A stretch of 64,000 nucleotides of DNA. Origin: Ascidia mentula (lineage: Eukaryota; Chordata; Ascidiacea; Phlebobranchia; Ascidiidae). The notes beneath the pieces were generated by a model. That model was not told where the DNA came from and did no database searches. It saw only the letters and a program-made list of their open reading frames with translations. The position numbers and the translations under genes were made by a program. This document shows, one piece after another, positions 1-10,164 of this stretch; within the stretch, counting starts at the first letter, position 1; each line of letters starts with the position of its first letter. The DNA lies in NCBI GenBank assembly GCA_947561715.1, contig OX387202.1, positions 3,100,001-3,164,000 on the forward strand, written 5' to 3'.

Positions 1-258
1 TTGCTGTCGTGTTTTAAGACTGTGCAACATCAGGGGCTAGATTCTGTCCATTTTAGAGATCACGGAATAAAACAAAATATTTTTCAGGGTTTGATTCAGA
101 TCTTCGTGACCAATGGTAGGAAAATATGAGAATTTATGAGATTGTGAAAGCTGACACTTAAATACAAAGGAAGTTATAATTACTTTAAACAAAGTATTAA
201 ATATTACCGGTTTTGTAATAAAAATATTTCCCTTTTTCGTTAACGATCGCACTTTCAG

Positions 259-3200
259 GTCAACTTACGAACAAGTTGCAGGAAATTCAGACCCAACAGA
301 CTGACCTGGTGGATATTCAAAGTAAAATATCTTTCTATAGCGCCACCTTTTGGCCTTATCATCGCCACCTAGTGATTACTAGTACAGCTATCCAGTTACC
401 GACTACATTAATGACCTTTGTGTATAGAGTATATCTTACAACTTAACTAATACCAGCAAAAAAATACAACCGAACCATACTAAGAAAACCCGGTGAAGTT
501 TTTTTACACTGGTGCAAAATTATATGTGAGTGCAGGAAACCGATGAAAACAAAGGGATAGAAGGGGTGCGTTGTGTGCATAAACAACACAGATAATCAAA
601 GAAAACGTGAAGAAAAGTATCAATATGTGGTTTTCCTCCATACGATGTTGGGAAAAAATTATGTTGTATTTTTTGAGAAGGTCCGCACAGTAAATAACAT
701 CAGGCATTTTATAAATTTCGGTGAATAACACAAAGACGCACTGACCTGGACTAGTCTAAAAAATACCTTGTTTTGTTTCTTAAGAGTTATATCAGAAAAA
801 CATGCATGTTTCCAGGCCAACTTAAAAAAGACAAAAACCAAACGATCCAAGAAATGCAGACCGATTACATTGGAGTTCATGGTAAGGGTAATGTTAGTGA
901 CATAAAACATGTCAACGTTAACGTAAGTTTTGTTCACAGAGTTGTCGAACAGAGTGGATCAACTGCAGAATGAGCAGAACCGCACATCTAACAGTTAAGT
1001 TCATGCACTTAACATTCAATGTCCACTCACACATCGAAAATTATATTCACAGAGTTGTCGAACAGAGTGGCTAAACTGCAAAGTGAGCAGAACCGCAAAT
1101 CTAACAGTTAAGTTCATGCACTTAACATCCAATATCCACTCACACATCGAACATTATATTCACAGAGTTGTCGAACAGAGTGGATCAACTGCAGAGTGAG
1201 CAGAACCGCACATCTAACAGTTAAGTTCATGCACTTAACATTCAATGTCAACTCACACATCGAACATTATATTCACAGAGTTGTCGAACAGAGTGGCTAA
1301 ACTGCAAAGTGAGCAGAACCGCAAATCTAACAGTTAAGTTCATGCACTTAACATCCAATATCCACTCACACATCGAACATTATATTCACAGAGTTGTCGA
1401 ACAGAGTGGATCAACTGCAGAGTGAGCAGAACCGCACATCTAACAGTTAAGTTCATGCACTTAACATTCAATGTCAACTCACACATCGAACATTATATTC
1501 ACAGAGTTGTCGAACAGAGTGGCTAAACTGCAAAGTGAGCAGAACCGCAAATCTAACAGTTAAGTTCATGCACTTAACATCCAATATCCACTCACACATC
1601 TAACATTATATTCACAGAGTTGTCGAACAGAGTGGATCAACTGCAGAGTGAGCAGAACCGCACAGCTAACAGTTAAGTTCATGCACTTAACATCCAATAT
1701 CCACTCCAACATCTAACATTTTGTTCACAGAGTTGTCGAACAGAGTGGATCAAATGCAATGTGAGCAGAACAGCACATCTAACAGTTAAGTTCATGCACT
1801 TAACATCCAATGTCCACTCACACATCGAACAATTTATTCACAGAGTTGTCGAACAGAGTGGATCAACTGCAAGGTCAACTGAGTAACGCTTCCAACAGTT
1901 GAGTTTTGTTTTATTTAAATATAAATCTTACATATGTGTCAAATTTTGAAAACCTTTGCCCGTAAGTCACGTCATTACTCGCTTCTGCCCCTAGTGGTGT
2001 AGATTGGTGAGATATCTACACCACTAGGGGCAAAAGCGAGTCATGACGTGAGTTACTGGCAAAGGTATTGGCATACCCAACATATACGTCATCACGTGCG
2101 AATCAGAGAGGGTTCCATCTGGCACCGGTATATTCTGGTCATAATGCAGGTCGTGCAAATATTGTGGGGTTTTCACAGCTTACTTGCTTGTAAATGAGTT
2201 TAACTCAATACTTCTACCAATCTGATGAGTTTTAACCGTCTGCAGATCTCTGGAATCTCATATATGCTGTTTCACGGGATTCCTGTAAGACTTCAGATCT
2301 TAAAGGTCGCCAATATATCAGTTCGGGAGAAGAAGTTTACTGTGAAGATGGATGGCAGGTACTGATACTGTGGTAAATATCACTAACACAGGGGTGGGCA
2401 ATCCCTGGCACCAGCGCTATGTTGGGTAAGCGAGGTTATTATGCACGCCAAGTAATTTCCGATTTCACACTACAATATTTAACCATACGCCCGGGATTGT
2501 GTTGTTTATAAAAGTCAGGAAATTACACACGAAAGTGAAAAGTCATATATTGACATGGAGGTCATCTAACTTTTTTAGACCAATTCACCGAAAATCAGTG
2601 TCAAGTGTTTTACTTGATAAATACCAGGTGTTCCAGCGTCGTTATGATGGATCTGTTAGTTTCGATAGAGATTGGGTGGATTACAAGAACGGGTTTGGGG
2701 ATCTATCAACAGAATTTTGGATGGGTTTGTATTCCAATAAAGCAATCCTTAACCAAGTACAAATGTTGCAAAACTTTGAATAATGGTTTGTTTTAGTTTA
2801 AAATGTACCGCTGGCATAAAATATACGTGCTGTATTTTACGACGTTTCGTCTGCCATTCAGCGAGACTTCATCAGGTATTGATGCCGCAATTTCAAAGTA
2901 AACTGCACTAAAACATTTAGGGGCACAAAAAAGAAAAAAGTACACGTTGACACCGCTTGTCAGATCACGTGACAGAGGCAAAACACGAAACACTGCGGGA
3001 GGCGCAACAGTTACAACAAATTGTTATAAACTGCAGGAAAGTAAACACATTGTTCTTTGTCGTTGACGCATCCACTGTTTTTGTGAATGTGAAGCGACTC
3101 AAGAATGCTAAAATAATCGCTCCTTTTGTTGGGCAATAGCCCGCACCATGTGAAAAACTCACTCGAGTTTGCAGTCGAGGTACGGAGCTTACGAGTGGAG

Positions 3201-6200
3201 CAGCATGACAGCATGGTATCCTTTGATGTGGTGTCATTGTTCACCAATGTACCGGTATCCCTATCAATCACCACTGTTATGGCACGCTCAAAATATACTG
3301 GCAATAACCCGAAAGGATGAAACGCCCACTGGCGGAGCAGTTGTTATTCCCTTCGTCCCTGGCCTTAACGAAACATTGCGAAGATTGATGTCGGATTAGG
3401 CATTAAAATCTATACTAAGCCCCATACAACGCTTGGCAATGTAATTTCACGACCCATTGCTACGGAGGCTTCCGAGCCAAAGGGAATGGTCTGTTTAATA
3501 CCATGCAAATATTGCGATGGTATTTACATCGGCGAAAGTAAAAGGGCCTTTAAGACGCGACTGAAAGAGCATCGCCGTGATGTCGCATCGAAAGATGCCA
3601 GCAAGACTGCGTTGGCCAAGCATGCGGTGACACTGCGACACGAAGTTGCCTTCGATAAAGCCCTTTCCAAGTTCTGGAAAAGGAGTTGGACCACACCAAT
3701 CGGCTCTTTCTTGAGTCGTTTCACATTCACAAAAACAGTGGATGCGTCAACGACAAACAACAATGTGTCTACTTTCCGGCAGTTTATAACAATTTGTTGT
3801 AACTGTTGCGCCTCCCGCAGTGTTTCGTGTTTTGCCTCTGCCACGTGATCTGACAAGCGGTGTCAACGTGTCCCTTTTTCTTTTTTGTGCCCCTGAATGT
3901 TTTAGTGTAGTTTACTTTGAAATTGCGGCATCAATACCTGATGAAGTCTCACTGAATGGCAGACGGAATGTCGTAAAAATACAGCACGTATATTTTATGC
4001 CAGAAGAGCGGTACATTTTAAATTGCAATATGCCTGTGGCAGCAACAGGAGTTCCAGCTTTGTTTTAGGTTGAATACATTTACTGAACACATTGTTATAA
4101 CTTGTACACACCCAGTTAAATATACAGGCCAACCAAGCAAAACGTTTCAAGCAAGCTACGTAACAATCCTAGAGTCACTAAAACAGTAACAGTTAATCCA
4201 ATTTAAATTCCAGTGTTTTCAGCAATATTATTACAACCAACAAATTTTATCAGGTTTGGAGAAACTGCATCATATCACCAGTGCGTCCACTAGATGTCGC
4301 CTTCGTGTTGACCTTCAGGATTTTTCCGGAGGTCAAGGATTTGCCGAGTATAGGTAAGACAATGACGAATTTAACGTTTTCAATTTAATGCCATTGTTCC
4401 AACGATAATTTACCTGATGCTGCCAGGTCGTCATAACTAACAAAATCTTAAAAGTCATTAGGGAAATACCCTCCTTATTACGTCAGATTCACAAAATTCG
4501 TGTTTGAAGTTTGAAGCAACACAGAATATTCTTGCTGTGTTTCAATGCATTTACTCGGTTCGGAATAATTATGAAAACAAAAAGTTTAGATACCGCACAC
4601 ACATAGGAATGGTAATCAACTCGTAACGACCCCACATCACCGCTTTTGTGGTTTGCGCGATCGCTTGGTCGCGGATTGCCGGGACCGAGCTCAGTGGGGC
4701 TCGGATTGGGTCGAACGTCACCTTTTTGCGCAGTTCAAGCGAAAATGACCACGGTCAAACCGTTTGACAATTGATGGCAGCAATCCAGTGAATATTAGTG
4801 CTGTGTCCCGCATCGATATATGGGATGAAAATGATTATTATATTCTCCATCTAACACCCATGCATAATCCAGTGTTTGAAATTTCGATTTTCTGCCCAAC
4901 ATGCTCGGCCCCCAATGTTTTCAATGAGGCAACAAAAATCCCGTAATCGCGACGTGTAAGACGCTGACACAACTTGATTGTCAGTGTATAAGTTGTATAG
5001 TGTAAACTCTCTGTGTTCTCTTTGCCCACCCCTGGGTTAGCTGCTGGTCGTTGCGTGGTTGATTGAATATTGTTGGGTCTCTATGCAAGAAAATGGGTGC
5101 ATTGCCCTGCAGAGTTAATTCCTTAGGCCAGTGGTTCTTACCCGGTGGGACATTTAAGGGTTGTAGGTGGATAATTAGTCGGTAACGAAATACACAAAAG
5201 TATTTGGAAAAGAAATATAATGATATGTATTCACTGTGTGTTGAACACTTATTGGTAATTGGTAATGCCATGCGGCAGAAAAAGTTAAAAAAGTATAACA
5301 GATATAACGAAAATACAATAATTAAATTCTTAGTTAAAAAATGTAAATACCATTGGGAAATAAGGATTCCGTTTACACTGGGTGTGGGAAATGAGATAAA
5401 AAAGGTTAAGAACCACTTAAAAAAGGTTAAGGAAAATCTGTTGCCCAGACGAGTTTATGCGGTCGTTGTTGCCCAAGTCCTTGTGGTGAAATCTTGAGTG
5501 CCAAGTACTGACCTTTGCCAAAACGTTGCATCCTGACTGGAAAGTTAGAATTATCCGCTTTGTTCTTCAGCTACAATAAAGCGTCCTTGTAATCCTCCAG
5601 TCGTTTGTGAACTTAAAGTTGAAAAATATCTGGGTTTCCTTCTCAAAACTACTAATCCCACTCTGTGTTTACTGCTTAGTTGACAACTAATTATCCCACA
5701 CAACACAACACAATGTATGACACATGTCGTTTATTACGTCATAAAGGGTTTTATGTTTAACAATCATTTCCATGAGCAACAAACCAATGTTAATTTAAAT
5801 TAATTTGCATTAAATTAAACATTATGACATTGTTGTTTTCAGTAATTTCAGCATTGGCGATGGAGGAAGTTCTTACACAATTACTATATCCGGATATTCG
5901 GGGAATATAGGAGATGCCATGACATTTTATGATAACGGGATGAGATTTACAACACGTAACAGTGACAATGATGCGTGAGCAATAATGATACAAGTGTCTG
6001 ATTATATTTCAACAATTGTAAAAATCAATTACTCTGAAACAGGGGGTTGCGTTAAAGTTTTAGTTAAACACAAGTTTTAACTGAGTTTAAACAAGTTGTA
6101 ACACAGAGTTGTTGACAACCGACCTAATTATAATTGCAGGTATGGAGGTAATTGTGCTGTGTGTTGTGGTGGAGCTTGGTGGCATCGTGATTGTTCATTT

Positions 6201-6320
6201 GCCAAACTCAATGGTCCGTGGTCGAGAACTTCTACTGATGACAACACTATGAGTTGGTATTATTGGAAGAGATCAATGGGCGGAATAATGAGTTCTAAGA
6301 TGAAAGTGAAATGCGAATAA
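259..6320 (+). CDS. Fibrinogen-related domain (FReD) protein with coiled-coil stalk, 5' partial
   Basis: Multi-exon gene; exons read as 259-321, 816-881, nine 54-nt exons from 940 to 1897, 2246-2358, 2628-2724, 4254-4353, 5843-5974 and 6140-6320 (TAA). The first exons encode Q/L/N-rich coiled coil ([20 protein letters not shown]). The last five encode a fibrinogen C-terminal domain: the first has [12 protein letters not shown] and VYCEDGW, then [63 protein letters not shown] and the closing [15 protein letters not shown] with KMKVKCE. Splice phases agree at each FReD junction. Known proteins of this plan (ficolins, FREPs, tenascin-like lectins) are secreted, oligomerise through the stalk and bind carbohydrate or acetylated ligands. 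The signal peptide and first exon are not seen and probably lie left of the window. Ligand and function here are inference. Confidence 0.85.
940..1897 (+). repeat. Nine tandem 113-bp units, each one 54-nt coiled-coil exon plus a 59-bp intron
   Basis: Exon starts fall at 940, 1053, 1166, 1279, 1392, 1505, 1618, 1731 and 1844, an exact 113-bp period. Each exon is preceded by TTCACAG (CAACAG-like tract) and followed by GTTAAG (GTTGAG in the last). All have the same phase and add 18 residues, [18 protein letters not shown] or [18 protein letters not shown]. The two versions alternate, so the underlying higher-order unit is 226 bp. Units 8 and 9 are the most diverged; the last reads [17 protein letters not shown]. 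The NRT in the first version is an N-glycosylation sequon. Confidence 0.9.
1952..2066. repeat. Near-perfect inverted repeat (two 53-bp arms, 9-bp loop)
   Basis: The left arm 1952-2004 and the right arm 2014-2066 are complementary with about four mismatches. It lies in the intron between the last stalk exon and the first FReD exon. It could be a miniature fold-back element or a hairpin in the pre-mRNA. No target duplication was identified. Confidence 0.8.
2797..4068 (+). mobile_element. Penelope-like retroelement, broken, inside a FReD intron
   Basis: The stretch carries pieces of a Penelope-type reverse transcriptase ([14 protein letters not shown] near 3210-3260) and of the GIY-YIG endonuclease typical of the family ([20 protein letters not shown] near 3512-3570). 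Its two ends, about 2820-3110 and 3715-4015, are inverted copies of each other, as often seen in Penelope elements. The 10-bp TTTGTTTTAG occurs at both borders (2787-2796 and 4059-4068). The copy is clearly incomplete and carries several breaks. The duplicated locus at 55.4 kb lacks it, so it inserted after, or was lost since, the duplication. Confidence 0.8.
5129..5418. mobile_element. Possible hAT-type MITE remnant
   Basis: The left end CAGTGGTTCTTACCC and the right end GGTTAAGAACCACTT are imperfect inverted repeats of the kind found on non-autonomous hAT elements. No clear 8-bp target duplication was found. The same piece is present at 56599-56886 in the second copy of the segmental duplication, so it predates that duplication. 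Confidence 0.4.
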
Positions 6321-8897
6321 ATGTTGGTGAGGTTTAAAGTGACAAAAATTAACATTGCTTCGTTAGTTACCATGGCAACGTTGTGTTGATTTACAATTAT
6401 TGACAGACATTGTAAATACTTTCACCTGTTTTGACAAAGGCTTGAAATCGTAAATAACACGAAAGCAATTGTACCAAACCGTATTTATTTCAGAAATCCT
6501 TAGAATTTTTTGTTAATAACGAACTTTACCTTTCTGCATGTTTGTTATTATCATGGTATTTGTAGGGCGTTACTTAAAACGTCTACACAAATAATAACAC
6601 TGCCGTACATCTGACTCCTGATAAAAAGGTTGCTATCAAACACAAAGTCAATCGATCAGTTTAATACATAATAAACAAGCGCACGAGGATTAACAATAAA
6701 AAGTTACAAACCACGCGTACAAAAAGTCTCTGTCCTATATGTCCTTTGTCCTCTGTCCCTTCGTATCTTTTTTACGCAAAAGACATGTGGCCTATATAGA
6801 AAATGCATACCAGGTTATTTGAATTCGGATTACCACGTGACACATTTTGAAAAGGCGGCTTGTTGCTGGAAGTGTCAACGAACGAATAGCACGTTCGCCG
6901 TAAATGAGTTAAACTTGGTTTACAGCGTGATTATTATCCGACGTTATTGAAACAACGGTTGATGCCAGAAAAACACAACATAATAATGGCGCCGACACTA
7001 CTTATTATTACATTTTGTGCGTTTCGGATGCCACTTCTTCCATAGAATTATGTCAACGTGTCAATTAGATATTGACAACATATTCCGTTTTATCATTCCT
7101 TGTATATCATGTCGTTGTTGTAATATCGCATGCAACCGTTTCCATGCTTTATGTTGATAATCCGTGTAAATATAAGCATTGATCCATCAGATTCGACAGT
7201 TGATTTTTGATACGAGGATGTCAGTAAATTTGATTCAGTTCAGTTTGGCATTCTCTGATAAACCCCCAAAATGCAGTCACGCCAATTCACCGCAAATATT
7301 TACAGAAATGTGCGGATATCGCGGAGCCATTTCTCAAACTTATGGGAAAGGTTTTATGTGAGGGTAAATTGTGTAACAAGGTTTCTTGTTAACACCCAGG
7401 TCATCATTGCAGCCCAAATCATGACGTCACGGCCGTGGGCCTTCGAGTGGCGTCTGTCACGTGTTTTATTTGTGTTGTTGTTTTTGTCTGTTCAGTTACC
7501 TGCCTACCTCTGCACACACATTGCTGAAACTCATTCTTACTTGGCACTGATGATGAACACATTGGTGTTTGAAACGTTTGCTTCGGCATGAGTAGCATAC
7601 TAGCTTTGGCTTTCCTTTACAAATCATTTTCTTGTCACCTCCCAAGGTTAGACCTTATACACTCTTGTGTAATAACCTAACTTAACGCAGCAGTTTGTGG
7701 AGGACACAGACGCGTCTGATGCGTCTGCCGGTTGCATACCATGGCAGAATATAAATGGCATGGAGAGAGTGTTTTGTAGAATTGATTCTTGAACCCGAAA
7801 TAAATTACTCGATAAATAGAATTTCCAGCCACCAAACACCAAGGATCATGACGTCAGTTTCAGGCCATGTTAAAAACCAGAATTTTCCGACAAGATCTCA
7901 AAATATGAATTTCTTTTCGATCCTGTAGCGAACACAGTGTACATTAATATGAAAATTGTAATATTGGAACTGTTTATATTCGTGACCGGGTTTCCACGTA
8001 CAAAGGTCAAACTAAACGTGGTACAGTAATAATTACAGACCTTTAAACAACGACCGCCCTGGCTCTAAAACAATAAAGGACTATAAAGTGCTGTAACCTG
8101 TTGGTCCGCCCTGACATGCCTAGCGGCCACCTGTGACTTGTGTTCATGCTTTATATGGGCCACATTGGCTTGCATGATTATTCCATTCCATTCCATTCTA
8201 CTTGTGGTTTCATTTGGACTGCTGCGTACGTTTCAGCCATCTTAATACAAGATTGTTTTTCCTGATTGGTGTCGGATTACGGAGTTTACAGAAGAACACG
8301 CATTAAAACGCAACAATCCCAATTCAGGGTTTGTTTCCTTTTCAAAACCGAGCGACAGTGAAACAATAGCAGTAATTGGAACGTAACAATAAGCAATTGT
8401 GACATCACAGGCCTCAACTGCCTTGCCGCAGACATACAAGGAACTGTGTTTATAAAACAACCAAATCGAAGAAGCAATAAATTGATGCAAATGTACAATA
8501 AATAATATTAGACAGATAACAATGTTAAAAGATAGGCAGTCTAAGGATAAAAGATTTGACAACAATAGGTACGAAAGCGGTTGGAATATTTCATGTTACG
8601 TGGTGACGTCGTCATATTGATGCCGTTATTTAGATGGTAAAATTAAGCGGAAACACATGTTTTGGGTGTGGTTCATGATTGCGGCGAAATAATTATGAAA
8701 TAATATTGAAATTACAAATCACAAGTTGAAATGCCATGAGTGGGACTGACAACTTTATCACTGGTTGTGATTTCTAGGGTTATGGAATTTGGTTTCCCGA
8801 AAAAAAAATAGTGCTTCAGGACAAGAAAGAATATGACTAGCGAAAAAAACATGTGAAAGTGGCAAAACAGATGAAAATCGTCACTGCAAGGCTTAAA
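6321..8897. other. 3' flank of FReD gene; no convincing gene
   Basis: To about 7785 this is the shared flank of the segmental duplication. The rest is AT-rich single-copy-looking sequence with a short ATTCC run near 8180. Several open frames occur but none shows a recognisable domain or a consistent splice pattern. Confidence 0.5.
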
Positions 8898-9107
8898 CAC
8901 TGGAGCGGAGTATTGAGAGTGGGTGTAAGCGTATATGCCGTAACTATAAGATACATGATCTTGTAAATAAACCTTATTGGGACGTGAAAGACTTGGAACA
9001 TTTCGCGAGCTCGTTCGGGTACAACGACACCCTGGTTAACTCTGTGGATCCTCCCAACCGACGAAAGTTTTTGCTGAGTATTGTCACAAAAACATGCATC
9101 GGCGAAG
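8898..9107 (+). CDS. Possible single exon of an unidentified gene
   Basis: An open stretch of about 70 codons with protein-like composition includes KPYWDVKDLEHFASSFGY and PPNRRKFLLSIVTKTCIGE. It ends at a consensus donor (GAAG followed by GTAATG). It is not in the adjoining myosin-X gene's strand. I do not recognise the family and found no confident partner exon. Confidence 0.3.
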
Positions 9108-9557
9108 GTAATGTTGTGTGGTAATGTGGAAGCCATTGATATAGATCGCTGTGGTTCATATGGTAACCCTGTGGAAAACCCCTGATTTTAACATTCAAGT
9201 TTGTGGCTAGAACGACAAATACTAAAGTTTCGTTAAAATCTGAACGCAATAAAAGTGCTCGGTGTCAACTTTCAATGCTTTCGGCGGAAGAGGGCGGTGA
9301 CGTAAGCTCGCATGAGTATCACAATCTCATTAACATGTTCTGCGGTGAAGGAAATGTCCCCTCTTGACTCGGTCTGAAGTCTGAAAACATTCGCAGATCC
9401 CGGAAGACTGGATCCTGAGAGGAAGACACAATACCATGTTCAACTCAAGGAATGTAGCTGGAAAATCTTGTTAAATTGTTTGGAACAGTGGTTCAGAGAC
9501 TTTTCAAACGTCAGAGCCGAATTCGAAACCGACCGCAGCAAACCCGAGACTCTATTT

Positions 9558-9795
9558 CAGTGTTTCTTAACCTTTTTTGGATCATGAACCCCTAAAACAT
9601 TTTTTGGAAAGCCATGGACCCCATTGCAAGAAACACATTGCAAATGTCGAAAAATTAAAATTCGTGGACAGCGAAACCTTATGGACAGAGGAAAATACGT
9701 GGATTTTCGGAATAATTGTATTTCGTTTCATGGACCCCTTAATGCATCTTCTCGGACCCCTTGGGGGTTCATGGACCCCAGGTTAAGAACCCCTG
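9558..9795. mobile_element. Non-autonomous hAT element (238 bp) with 8-bp target duplication
   Basis: The left terminus CAGTGTTTCTTAACC is matched by the inverted right terminus GGTTAAGAACCCCTG. The 8-bp CTCTATTT directly flanks both ends (9550-9557 and 9796-9803), as expected of the hAT superfamily. The inside is rich in TGGACCCC-type motifs and has no transposase. The open frames that cross it are incidental. Confidence 0.88.
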
Positions 9796-10164
9796 CTCTA
9801 TTTGAAAACTTTTTATGTAATTGGGCATTTGACCGAATCAAACATTTGTGCCGTAGTTTACCAACAATTTTGTTTTCTGACGCCAAATAAACTGCAGGGA
9901 AATATGGACTCCACGTTACCTCACTACTATGGTAAGCGCCGCAAGAAGGATAGTTCAGTCATTTCACAATTTGCTAGTCCAAGTGCTTATTTTAGTCCAA
10001 CGGTTCCTGAACATGGATGGGTTGAGGCTGAATGTTTATGTTTCGTAAAATAAACTGCATTATATTCATAAGACCTACAAGCAGAAACGTTGAGAGCCAA
10101 TAACTCCAACAAGTTTTGTGTCTTTCCGCGTTGAAAACGAACCATTTTGTTCGATCAAACTTAC

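Larger units (their letters stand above)
2622..7785 (+). repeat. Segmental duplication, copy 1 (partner 55263-59408)
   Basis: From just upstream of the VFQRRYDG exon to well past the stop codon, this stretch aligns in the same orientation with 55263-59408, including introns and about 1.4 kb of 3' flank. Differences are mostly single bases and small indels. Copy 1 additionally holds the Penelope-like insertion at 2797-4068. Outer limits are estimates from where similarity fades by eye. Confidence 0.85.

Noticed and set aside
940-1897. Plain minisatellite
   Set aside because: Every unit keeps acceptor, 54-nt frame and donor, and flanking exons match in phase; an exon array explains it better.
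3486-3848. Host GIY-YIG nuclease gene
   Set aside because: It is part of a broken Penelope-like element, with RT remnants alongside.
4620-4760. Possible tRNA or 5S-like element (GATCGCTTGGTCGCGGATTG)
   Set aside because: No cloverleaf or A/B box pair could be drawn; it is duplicated at 56.0 kb as part of the segmental duplication.
8974-9249. Minus-strand 91-codon frame as the missing myosin-X FERM F3 exon
   Set aside because: It does not match the expected FERM sequence and shows no fitting acceptor.
9577-9890. Plus-strand frames of 69 and 88 codons
   Set aside because: They cross a hAT MITE and have no domain.
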